Part shown: in pieces, positions 19,358 to 29,593 of the stretch | Position numbering within the stretch: the first letter of the stretch is position 1 | Layout: each line of letters opens with the position of its first letter | Assembly: GCA_003194525.1 (NCBI GenBank) | Contig: NBIV01000086.1 | Span: 208,624-272,623 of the forward strand | Reading direction: 5' to 3' | Length of the DNA stretch: 64,000 nucleotides | DNA from: Gracilariopsis chorda | Lineage: Eukaryota > Rhodophyta > Florideophyceae > Gracilariales > Gracilariaceae | Position numbers and translations under genes: made by a program | The notes under the pieces: model-generated | Databases searched by the model: none | What the model saw: the letters and a program-made list of their open reading frames with translations, nothing else | What the model was told of the DNA's origin: nothing

Positions 19358-22300
19358 TTATGGTTGTGGAGGGATGCAGAACTGAATGGCTTCAGGCAGC
19401 ACTGGTTTGACGATGGGCACAGTCATGAGATGAATTGTGTGCGCATTTGTGGATGTAAGCTGCAGGTCATGCAGGAGTAGCACATGGTCGTTCCGTCGAA
19501 CTCGCGACAATGCGACATACAACTGACCGGCGCAGAAGAAATTGGATCGTACATTCACAACCAAGCCATCCAAGGTTTTTCCCTTTCCTTTATGAACTGT
19601 ATCTGCAAACGCAAGAAGAATGGGGAACTGCCTTCGAGTCATGCGAATGTCTGCGAAAGAAAACTCGATGTCGATACGATGCAGGAGCTGTCGTTCGAGC
19701 ACCTGTCTGTTCTCGTCGAATCGAGCCACCTGCATCGTAAATTGATCGACACGCGCGACCACGAACAGCTTTCCGTTCACCACAGCGGGATGCAGCACGT
19801 TCCGAATGACCATAACTGGCACATCAATCTTCAAGTCCAAGGTATGAGGCGGTACTCCAGTAGGCGCATACTGATATGCAAACTCGGGGACGATAGAACT
19901 GGCGAAGTCAAACTCTGGATTCTATCCACGATCAGGTTGTAGCGTCGTAGCTGACGGAAGAGTGAAGCGTTCACCAGGAAATAGATCTAGCACTGCCGCA
20001 TTGTGTTCGTCAACCAACTGGTTTGTGGAGGCAATGAGCATTTTGCTGAGATCCACATCCTCCTTGCGTCGTGTTGTGAGCCACTTCCACAGGAATTGGT
20101 AGGCGGTTTGCATGCCACCGGTAGATCTGAGTGGTAGTGGAGCGTTGTTGGATATTGTGTTGCGTGCAATGGAACGTAACAGCGATGAAAATGCCGGATC
20201 ATCCGCTTGGCGTACTTGTTCCGTGAGGTACAGCACTTGAACCGAGCACAATGTCCACAGATCACTCTTCCACGGCAATTCGTTGAGAATGTTTGTGTAC
20301 ACCCGTCTCACATTTCCACTTGGCTCGGCCTCCATGTACACCTGCGGCACCACTGAAAGCAGCTGGGAGTAGTCGCCCGATAGAATGATGGTCAAGCCCC
20401 CAAACGGTGGCGGGTTTTCCATTCCACTGCAGCGAAGATCTTTGAACAACGCATCCATGAGTTCGAAAACCTTTCGTAAGAGCATGTACGCCTCATCCAA
20501 GACGAGCAGTTGTATTTCGCGTAGCAGTTCTGCACGTTGAGATCGGGGACTGTACTTTGACAAAGTGGCTGTAGTGCTGCTTGTGTTGTCCCTCTCAGCT
20601 ACACCGAGTCCAAGCAGGCTATGTAAAGTGCGGCCACCTTCGTACAACGAAGCTGCAATGCCTGTTGTAGCAGTCATTTCAGAGAGCATTCCATCCGACT
20701 CAACAATATCACGAAGGAGGTTGAGCACGTATGTCTTTCCAGTTCCTGCAGATCCTTGCACAAAGAACACGTTTCCAGGAGTACTTGTTCGCTCCTGCAG
20801 CGCCTGTCGTTGTTGCAATGCGGCAATGACAGTGTCAATGACTTGTCTTTGGCGAGGTTTTAAGTTGGCGTACCTTGACTGCAAAGTTGACGAATTTCGC
20901 ACCACTCGCGCGTTTAGAGTTGTTGTAGCTCGATTCGCCTCAGTCAATGCTGTATGATCCTGCTGTAGGTGTTGGGAGAAGAAGCTGTGATCGCGAATCA
21001 GTCGCCCACCGTGACGGTCTGAGATCTCCACCACACGTCGATACCATTTCTTGCTTTCTTTGCTGCTCATCTCCTGTATGTATGTCGCTACATAGCGCCT
21101 CCCAGTTTTAGACGGCCATTGTTTCTGGGTCTGCCCCTTGTTGGTATAGTGTCACAACCAGACGTCGTAGCTCGGAGGGCGTGCTGTAGATCTGCACTGC
21201 TTCTTGAAATGCAATATCAAACTCGGATCCGTCCGCGAGCAGTCCGATCACAATTGCAGTTCCACGATACGTTCCATACTGCTGTCCGTTGAAAGTCCTT
21301 GCGTCTTCATAAGAGCTCGAGCCGTGATTCATGAGCGGCAAGCGCAGAGCAAAGAGCTCAATATCCGACGGTGAAACACCTCTGATCCTTGCGAAGCACT
21401 GCTCGTCTTCCGTGCGCTCTACCACGTACATGGCCGGATCGCAGTCGCCTGTGGGCATTTGAGTGCTGTTTCCGTCGTATTCGTTAAGCACGCGGGCTGG
21501 AAGCGTGCGATACAATCGATCGTTTTCAAAGTACGAAAGGTAGTCGAGGTTCGCGCATGCTTCGGGCCTTGCAAAGTATCTCTCCAACGTAGACGGCGGC
21601 GATACGGAATGCGTTTAATTTGGACCTCTGAGCAGAAACGGTCGCTCTCCTTCCAAGTGAATGGCCAGTCGCTCTACATTTGGTACGATGTGAACATGTC
21701 AAAACTCGAAAATTCTCCAAGCTACGATGACGGCGCCCACCACACTCGCTCGCATGTGTGCACGAATGTCATTCTGCGCCTGCGGCTCTTGTTGCTGGTC
21801 GTTGTGTGCGCCTGTCTCATTAGAACCACTCACATTGAGCACTAACTCCTGAGCTTTGGGCTGCTTAAACGCGTACTTCATCAGATAAGCCACTGCGCCC
21901 CTCCTTGCGTGCGTTCTACGTTGATATGAGAGCGGTACTTCTTGGTCAGAGTTGGGTTGTACGGCACAATCTTGAGGAAATGTTGCCTTCTTCTGCAGTA
22001 GACCACGCGATTCGTGCCTTCTTCAATGTACGTCTCCGGCACAATCATGTTGCGGTCGTATCCAAACTTGCAACGCCCAGCGCGATTCCGGCCATAGGGT
22101 GAGTGGCGATGCCTGTGCATGGAACGAATAAGAGCATGCAACGCGTCTTCTTCACCTGGAAGAGGAAGTTCTGTACGGAGGAGCTCGTTGATCACATCAA
22201 CGTCTTCAATCACGCCTCCTTCGAGCAACACGAGCATGTGGTGATGAGGCACATTGCGCTCTTGAAACTCGAGCTTTGATGCAAGCCCTAGGCATTTCAA

Positions 22301-23050
22301 TCCAGAGATCTGCTCCGAGTTCTTCTCCAAGTCGTTCATGAAGTAGATTGCGTACTGGTTGTACACCCTTGCAATCAGATCAGGTCAGTCAAACGGTCAA
22401 GGGTGGTTACTCTGTGCCGTAAATGCACTCCGATTGCTGGTATCCGTACCAAGGCGCTGGATGTCCTCTCTCCAGATTTCCATGGTGATTGTAATGAAAA
22501 GAGAAGGCAGTCCTCTCCGCGCTACGATCGCCTGTACATCCATGTGCTTGTTTTTCCTGTACGATGCTGAGTTGACCAAGTCATCGGGCAGAAATATGCG
22601 TCCCCTTTGTGCGAACTGTGATGGTGACACATGAGCTGTTTGCTGTTGTGCTTGCTGGATCTCTTGCTCTTGTACAATACATACCTGTTGTTCTCTCTCC
22701 AGGAAGCGTAGTCGAATTTCCTCAATGTTTTTGTGAGTGCGGAGCATCCACATCTGCATCAATGGTCCACTGTTGAGGAGGATGTTGTCCGAGTACAGAC
22801 GTTGCTTTGCGTTCTGAGCCCAGGTGAGCTTTCGGAGCTTCCACTCGTTGACGCTGAGACCTGAGCTTTGCTTTGTGGCGTTCCTTGCATCCAGGAACAG
22901 GCCAATGTCAAACGGGCCGTGCCGATCCCCGTACGGGTAGAGAAGAGGGAAAGTGCCCTTCTCTGCAAGTTTGGATGCCGGTTTTAGAAGTCGGTACTGC
23001 ACTTGCGCATTGTTTTGAGCCATTCTCAGTCGCCTCTGCACCAGCAGCAA
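19358..23050 (-). pseudogene. Helitron B RepHel, first copy, frames interrupted
   Basis: Order of parts: Helitron-like N domain (23050-22397; TFPLLYPYGDRHGPFDIGLF), HUH nuclease (22366-21881; NVPHHHMLVLL), two-tyrosine segment YLMKYAFK (about 21893-21865), linker (21701-21108), helicase core (21070-19922, 382 residues) and helicase tail (19840-19358). The helicase shows Walker A GSAGTGKT at residues 106-113, Walker B LLVLDEAYML, LSGDYSQLL, and the C-terminal AFADTVHKGKGKTLDG and GQLYVALSRVRR motifs. Breaks: TGA at 22397 and 22385, a lost C after INVERTQGG, TGA at 21699, TAA at 21108 and a +1 shift near 21050. The rolling-circle role is that of the Helitron family. Confidence 0.85.
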
Positions 23051-23084
23051 CAGTAGCTACTGCAGCGTGCTCTTTGGTTACGAT

Positions 23085-24848
23085 TTATTCTACAAAGCGC
23101 GGTACCGGAGACTCTACTTGGTACAGGCCGGTCGGATCACCCAAGAGTGTTCTCATCATGGTTGGACCCCCACCAGGAACATCTTGAAGGAGAATGCCGG
23201 CAGTTGCATGAAGAGTACTGACTGTAGCACTTCGGGTGCCTTCGTATCCACGTACTACTACTCCTTGTTCCGCTTCTTGAACGCTGATATCCCCAGCGGT
23301 CTCCGCATTTTGTTTTTGTTGTTGCTGTTGCATGCTAAGCAAGAATCAGTAACGTTCGCGCATAACGTCGGGCTTCGGCTGGAGCACATCGTAGAACTTG
23401 AGTACAATATCTCTTACGTTGATGTCCTGAATGAACCCACGCATATTGGCACTAGAATAGTGAGATGGATCTAAGGAAGGCGGACCGGTACCACACAAAA
23501 AGCTGTAGTTCGTGTTGTTCTGGTTCTGCGTGGGCAGAGCGAGAGCTGCTTTTCCCTCAAGTCTGAGAAAGGAGGGACCACCTCCCGTCACATAAGACAT
23601 GTCCATGAACGCTTGCATCGTCACGAAGAGCGTATTCAAGTTGAGAAAATGGCTGTAGAAGGCTCTCAGGCTATGAAGACTACGAACCAACTCACTACTA
23701 TGCCTTCTGCGGAACGTGACGCCCCATCCTGACATTCTTTTCATACCACAGCACACGTCATTGGTCTCTTGGCCAAGCAAAACGCATCCGCAGTACTTGC
23801 AGCTATGAACTTTCAATGTCCAGTCCGCGTACGGGCAGGAGTAGAGCGTTTGTGAGTGTTCGCCGCATCTTCCGCATCGCCTTTCACCCACAGTGGAAAG
23901 CGTCTCAAACTCTGGAACACTTGCACGCATGGCTGGATCATTCCAAACTTCATCAGCCGCGGTATCCCACGCATAGTTCACGCGATACAGTCCTCTATCC
24001 GGACGTCCAGCACACTGCTTGAGAGTCGTATCACGATGCTGCTGTGGGTGCTGCCACTGCTGTAGCTGCTGCCATGGCGGTTGTAAGGGAGCAGGAGTCA
24101 TCTCATCTTCTTCAAATTCCATGAGAACTGGCATCTGCTGTAATTGTTGTTCGGCTTGTGGCAGAGCAGGTTGCTGTGGTGGCTGTGAGGGGGCGGGAGT
24201 GAGCTCATCCTCTTCCACTTCCGTCAGAATGGGCATCTGGTGTTCTTCTTCAACTTGCCGCAGAGGGTGCGCATCTGTCAGCACTGTTTTGTGGGCCTCA
24301 TCATCGACAGCAGGCCCAGGCATTGGTCGGAGAGATAGAGGCATAGGAGAGCAAGTTAGTCTTGATGTGGGCCTGGAACCACTTGCTACAGCGACGCACG
24401 TAGGTGCAGGAGAAATTTCGTCCTCTTCTACAGCTGGAACAATGGGTCCTTGCACGTGTGCTCCGCTCTCATTTACCGGCATGTCATCTGGAGCGGGAGG
24501 AACTGGCAGTCGTTGAGGTCGTCCAGCTCCTGGCCTTGCGCCGCCTGAGTTCACTCTGGTCCCTCCCGAATTGGCTCTGGCACCACCGGAATTGACTATA
24601 GCCCCTGTAGAACTGGCTCCAGCGCCTCCAGCGTTTGCTCGAGAACCTCTAGCATTCTGTCTGGCCCGTCCAGAATTGGCTCTGGCACCTCCAGAATCTT
24701 CTCTGCCACCTCTGGCATTGGCTGGAGCATCCCCGGTATTGGCTCGTGCACCACCAGAATTGGCTCTGGCACCTCCAAAATTCGCTCGTGCACCTCCAGA
24801 GTTCGGGCTGGACCCACCAACGTTTGGAGGTGGACCTCCCCGCGTCAT
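23085..24848 (-). pseudogene. Helitron B ORF1, Cys-rich repeat protein, one in-frame stop
   Basis: A 500-residue frame (24848-23346) continues in frame past a single TGA (23346-23348) for 85 more codons to TAA at 23085. Residues 1-110 are about 15 heptads of the GGARANS type, then AGRPQRLPVPPAPDD, an acidic/Pro region with repeats of MPxLxEVEEDELTPAPSQPP, and from about 290 a conserved part starting CAGRPDRGLYRVNYAWD with Cys pairs (RRCGRCGEHSQTLYSC, HSCKYCGCVLL, DVCCGMKR). It ends with a Gln-rich stretch and PGGGPTMMRTL. Element A has CGA at the TGA position, so the ancestral protein was about 587 residues. Function unknown; likely a Helitron accessory protein that binds zinc or nucleic acid. 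Confidence 0.8.
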
Positions 24849-25730
24849 TTCTTTTTAACATAAAAAGAAGCAATTAATTCAATTTTTTTAAACAGCTAAA
24901 AAATTTGACAAGGTTCCAAAATTATCTCCAATATAACACAAAGTTGAAAGTGAACAAATGGTTGTAGTTTGTTGCTTTGCATCCACCGGGTCTAGTCGCA
25001 TGAGCAATTTAAGAAAAATGCTGCAAGACTTATATTTACCCAATGCAGTCACGCGCAGCACAGGGACTCTCCACACACTCCTGTTGGATTATGACGGGCG
25101 GAATGTGTCCAGCCGGTTTTCAAGCCTTTTGATGTTTAACTAGCGTCCGGTTGTAAGGATTGGTCTGCCTTTACTCGCACACCGAAGTTGGCTTTCCGGC
25201 CCCAAGCGGTACGACACGGCAGCCGTCCCGGACCCTGCACAGCAAGCCATTATTAGGTCCGAGAAACCCTTAGACTTCCTGGATCGCCATCAAACGACCA
25301 TTCTACCACAGAGGAGCACCTGAACTTTCCCAGATCTGTGGTACTTAGTGGGGTACTCTTGTGGCGACCTGCACACGAGCTCGACCTTGCCTAGGTCCCA
25401 GGCCAGCAACAGTGCCCAAAGTACCAAAAGGGTACGACACAGCGCTATTGGCCAGGCCTCAATGGGATGCAAAATAGTGGTTATAGTCAGCAAGCGAGAT
25501 GCATTCGGCACTCTGCCAGTGCAGTATATATGCTCTGTGAATTGTGCTGCACTGGCGCGACGCAGAAAGGCAGCGAGGTGTCGTGCAAGCCAGCTACTGC
25601 TGAGTGGTTGGCACTGCAGTCATTTACTGCAGTGCCAGCCGCTCAGCAGCAGTGGCAGTCAACAAACAACCGCAGCCAATAAGCTTTGAGATTTGCTGCT
25701 GCTGCTGCTGGTGAGTTTTTTGAATGGCAA
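24849..25730 (-). other. Helitron B 5' leader
   Basis: Non-coding leader related to 18168-19080, ending in the gctgctgctgctgctg run (about 25694-25710) beside the palindrome. Contains atttactgcagtgccagccg, the segment whose relative was hit by the pogo-like element in remnant C. Confidence 0.6.
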
Positions 25731-25806
25731 GGAGGCGTTGCGCCAAAAGCGGTTATTGGACGCGCTGAAGGAGCCGAGTGGGCGTGTTTATTGGCGCAAC
25801 GCCTCC
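25731..25806. repeat. Helitron B 5' terminal palindrome
   Basis: Perfect 14-bp arms ggaggcgttgcgcc (25731-25744) and ggcgcaacgcctcc (25793-25806). The following 40 bases (tcaatcaacatgtacgccct onward) also resemble the bases after the 19158 palindrome, suggesting a trace of another Helitron 3' end. Confidence 0.8.
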
Positions 25807-25850
25807 ATTCAATCAACATGTACGCCCTCATACGCTTGCAAAAGTATAGA

Positions 25851-28491
25851 ATGGAGAAATACCTCTGAATAATTTGCGTGCCTTCTTTGCGCTTTTCAAC
25901 ATTTCTATGAAAAAAGGCTGCAAAAAGTGTTTCATCGTATTATGAGAGATAAACAATTCTGTGAAGTTGTATGACGGCCGTTCCAAACAAGCATTCTGAC
26001 GTCGCAGCGTACAAGAGCTTTGACCCCTGGGAGATGCTGGAAATGGCAGAGTTTACACGAAAGAGTAGAAGTGCCTTGCTTCGGCAAAAGAGGTTTAGAA
26101 CTACTTGAAATGCAAGAAACCACAAAAGGAAAATAAATTATGAAGACGTTATTGTGAAACAAAAAACTCAACAAATCACGGACCAAGTAAAATTTCAAAA
26201 ATTTCATAACAGAAACATATATGTCATATCTTCAAATAATTTTGGGAAGTAACAGTATCGTAGATACTAAAATACCAACATACAGTTTTGATAGAATTTT
26301 TTATTGTTTTTCGATATTATTCCACTTCAATGGCAAAACGTTCTTTCAAGAAACAATACCTTTTGAGTTAATGTGAATTTCTTCAATGATTAGCGATGAA
26401 AATATATCTTGCAAATTGCATGTAAGGAATATGTCGCGTTCATAGATCAATTATGAAGAGGCACCTGCGTTCTGTATCTGCCAATATCAAAGTGAACGTA
26501 TTGTAGCATTTACAACCGACACTGATGCCGTGTTGAACTCTGCAAAGCAAAGAAAAAGTAAAACGAGGTCACCAAAACACCAAGAGGTTTACTAAAGTAA
26601 TTTCTAAATGTATAGAAAACTATATAAAGTACTAAAACCCTCTGAAAGTTATTAGCAAAAATGGAATTTATGAACCAATAGAAAACCAAACAAAAGCAAA
26701 CATCTATGCACAAAAACCATCGACATTTATATTGCACTCACCGCTTTTACTCGAACAATTTTGTGTCATAAAAAGATTTGTTCGATAAAGCTTAAAAAAC
26801 TGTCTTACAACTCTCAATAAGTAGCCCAACGATCACAGCAAGAGCATGAAACACTGTCGTATAGGAAGATAAGGTGTGCGCAAAGGTAGAAATCAAAACC
26901 GAAAACCATTTCAGACGGATTAGGGTTTCATTGCGAGCTCTAACATTTTTCGCACTCCTATAAGACACTTATATCCCCCAACCGCCGTCAAGTAGGCATT
27001 TTTTAATCTTCGTACCCTCTAACAGCTATAAAGTTTATATTTATCTCTAGTGCATATTTCAAAGCAGTTTAAAGTATTTTAAAACCAGGACAATTTCCAA
27101 ACAAAAAGAGATTATACATCCAGAAACGTTTGAGGGCAAAGATTGACAAAACAGTATTAAATGGCAGTCCCGGCCCATTGAATTTATTTTTTATGTTAAA
27201 TGGTGAGGGCTACCAAACGTAAGAATTTGTGCAGTCAGAAAAACATTTTACCTTTCATTATGCCTTATATTGTAATGTAACTGCTCACAAGATCTATTGC
27301 TTAGTTAGCATTGCAAAAATATACGTTTAATAAATAGAAAACAACTTACATACTTTCCATTACTTCTTAAATAGACGAGCTAATATACCTAGTATCGTAT
27401 AGGTTTCTCGTAGGCCTTTTGCATACATTTCAGATCATTTTCTAAAGCATACGTTTATAGAATCATTAAAGTCCTCATTAAATGTTTTAAATTTGATTTT
27501 TCGGGTAAATTAAGTTAAATGTTTTCAAAAGGATTTCATAGAGTTTTGACGGGGCTAAAAAGATAAAACAAAATTGACGATAACTCTCAAAACGGTGTAA
27601 TCCGGGAGCAGAGCTAAGGTCAGGATACCCAGTGTGATCGTATACCACATCAAACATTTGAATGAAAGATAAATGGCTGCCATTCATGCTTGAACACAGA
27701 GAACAGAACAAAACCCCAAAATGTACATTCGTGTGGCAAACGATCGAAAGTCTGTAACATTCTTATGTAGATGTACGAACTCATCATTCAAAATCATATG
27801 TCGGTTGTACAAATATATATACGGAGGGAATGTTTGAAGCTGAAAGTGCGTCACGATAAGTATAAAGTTTAAATCCTGGGTTCCATTTTACTGTAAGACG
27901 GTCATTGCAAAAATTCAATATGAAGACCAAATTCAATCCTTTTGTTCCAATTTACACTTTTCATCAACCCCATTACGACAGATGATGGCGAGCCTGAACA
28001 GAAAATAAACAGTATTATGCTTCTGAACAGGCCATAAAAATAAAGATGTTAGAAATAAGGGACTTTGCATCTTCAGAAATGCAAACAGTTCTAGAACAGC
28101 TGTGTAGTTCACGAAACGTTTGGAAGTTAGTTGTAGAAATTTTGGCTTTAACTGTATTATGAAAACTTTGGTTTTGCTCAAAAACACCATTCTTTCCTTT
28201 CGTGATATACCATACCTTTGTTAAAATCGTCTAGATATGTTCCTTTTCGCGGCCTATATGCACATAGAAGCTTAGCTTAGGACAAATCTGTTTGGATTGC
28301 ACATCACAGCTCACAAGTACCGAGAATAACGACGAAAAGAGAATGAAGAATAGGAAAACATCGAAACACGAATGCTTTCATCTTACTTTCGTTCTGAACG
28401 TAGTACTCTTAATTAATTTATACTCCACTATTAATAAGATAAGTAACTTTCGAAGCTTTGTAAAGTTAAAGGCATGTATAGCGCTTAACTC
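25851..28491. other. AT-rich, no supported gene (duplicated at 59263-61893)
   Basis: Long A/T-rich stretch with only short open frames. Both copies are nearly identical, but differences include indels inside these frames, so coding is not supported. No RNA gene or element end was seen. Confidence 0.5.
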
Positions 28492-28751
28492 ATGAATCAA
28501 ACTAACTATCCAAAAAGGCACTTCCCCAAACTCATTCGAAGTTGGGGTATGATCCATCTCACACGAGTGAAAATATTCTTCTTTTGCCTGTTAGAGGACT
28601 ATCTTCGGGACCAGGGTGGTACCAAACACGATGCATGCAACATGATTATGGACAAATTTCAAGACACAGAGCAACTAGTACACAGCTGCACCTGCATTGC
28701 AGTGCTGCTATTGTATTTTTGAAATGGCAAAAGCTTGATGTTGAGATTTAA
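28492..28751 (+). pseudogene. Small hypothetical ORF, frameshifted in this copy
   Basis: Starts MNQTNYPKRHFPKLIRSWGM and reads LLEDYLRDQGGTKHDACNMI before losing one A (ctagtacacagc versus ctagtacaacagc at the second copy), which switches frame. The second copy at 61894-62154 is open for 86 codons. Helical and charged, no known domain. It could be an upstream exon of the gene that starts at 28813. Confidence 0.4.
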
Positions 28752-28812
28752 GCCAAGTCGTCGAGAATAACCATCACCTTTGTCTCTTCATCCTCACAAC
28801 CGAATCATCATC

Positions 28813-29593
28813 ATGGCCGGACTTTCCGAAGACTCAACTGCTATGAAGCTCCTGCTCCATAAATTTGAAAAGAATCTTATTTGTGTGGGCGACCAACCAA
28901 ACGATGTCTGGCATTCAGAGGAAGGGTTTCAGAAACATAAGCTGAACAACTTTCGCGCTCATATTAACCGCATTCGCAAAAAATGGCTAAGATCTAAATG
29001 ACACAATGGTAAAATTGTGATGAATACAATAGAAAGATACAAACTAATTCTCTTTAGATCGCGGTGCAGAGGATTTAAATCAGCGAAGCACAAATTCTGT
29101 TTTTAAGCGTCTTCGCAATGCATCGGATGATTCTGATGAATACTATGATATTTCGGAGTTCAGCGTTGGGGATCAAGGACGTGAGCTTTTATTTGGGTCG
29201 AACGACTTCAAGCTGTTATACGTGATATCTGTCTGGTCTGAACCTATGAAAACAGTACATGGAGCAACAATTGCCATTCTGTTGCCTTTAAAAGCAGAAC
29301 AACGCGCGGTTTCTGTTCATGTTGTGGATGAAGGAGAATATTTGGCGCTCAGCAAAGTGGGTTTCCACCAAAAATTATGTGAAAATGCAGAATTTTCATT
29401 CATAATTGTAGGATTTTACAACTCACTGAAACGTTTAAGAGAAAAGAGTTTGGACAGTGTGAAGTCCGTTGCCCGAATTGCAATCCCTTTTCCCGTACAG
29501 ACAAACATCGTTTATAAATTCACATTACCATGGGTGGGAAATGCAACTCATATGGTGTATGTGGATCATCGACAGGCAGGCATTCAAGAATAA
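28813..29593 (+). pseudogene. Hypothetical two-exon gene, one in-frame TGA
   Basis: Exon 1 (28813-29008) starts MAGLSEDSTAMKLLLHKFEK and holds a charged block with WHSEEGFQKHKLNNFRAHIN. Exon 2 (29058-29593) reads RGAEDLNQRSTNSVFKRLRN, an acidic SDDSDEYYDISEFS, then a hydrophobic and charged domain ending GNATHMVYVDHRQAGIQE. A 49-nt intron (gtaaaa...ctctttag) joins them as G|AT with the frame kept. A TGA at 28999-29001 sits just before the donor in both copies; AAA-CGA-CAC would keep the frame open. I do not recognise the family. The acidic linker and basic N-part could suit a nuclear protein, but that is a guess. With the TGA it may be dead, or the donor differs. Confidence 0.5.
29009..29057 (+). 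other. Candidate 49-nt spliceosomal intron
   Basis: Donor gtaaaattg and acceptor ctctttag, with a ctaat branch-like motif 13-17 nt before the end. The duplicate copy has the same ends but 78 nt (62412-62489), the extra 29 nt lying inside, while both flanks stay aligned. Confidence 0.6.

Larger units (their letters stand above)
19081..25806 (-). mobile_element. Helitron B, first copy (about 6.7 kb)
   Basis: Younger Helitron: palindrome (25731-25806), leader, ORF1 (24848-23085), RepHel (23050-19358), 3' hairpin and shared palindrome (19081-19158). Catalytic motifs are preserved but reading frames are cut by in-frame TGA codons and one-base indels, so it looks recently dead or carries sequence errors. 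Its duplicate is at 52492-59218. Confidence 0.85.

Noticed and set aside
22385-22387. Idea that TGA is reassigned to an amino acid in this genome
   Set aside because: TGA ends the intact pogo-like transposase in a sensible place, and several Helitron TGA codons are CGA in sister copies, so mutation is simpler.
25731-25806. Reading the palindrome as a MITE or CRISPR-like repeat
   Set aside because: It always sits at a Helitron end beside the same GCT run; there are no spacers and no target duplication of its own.
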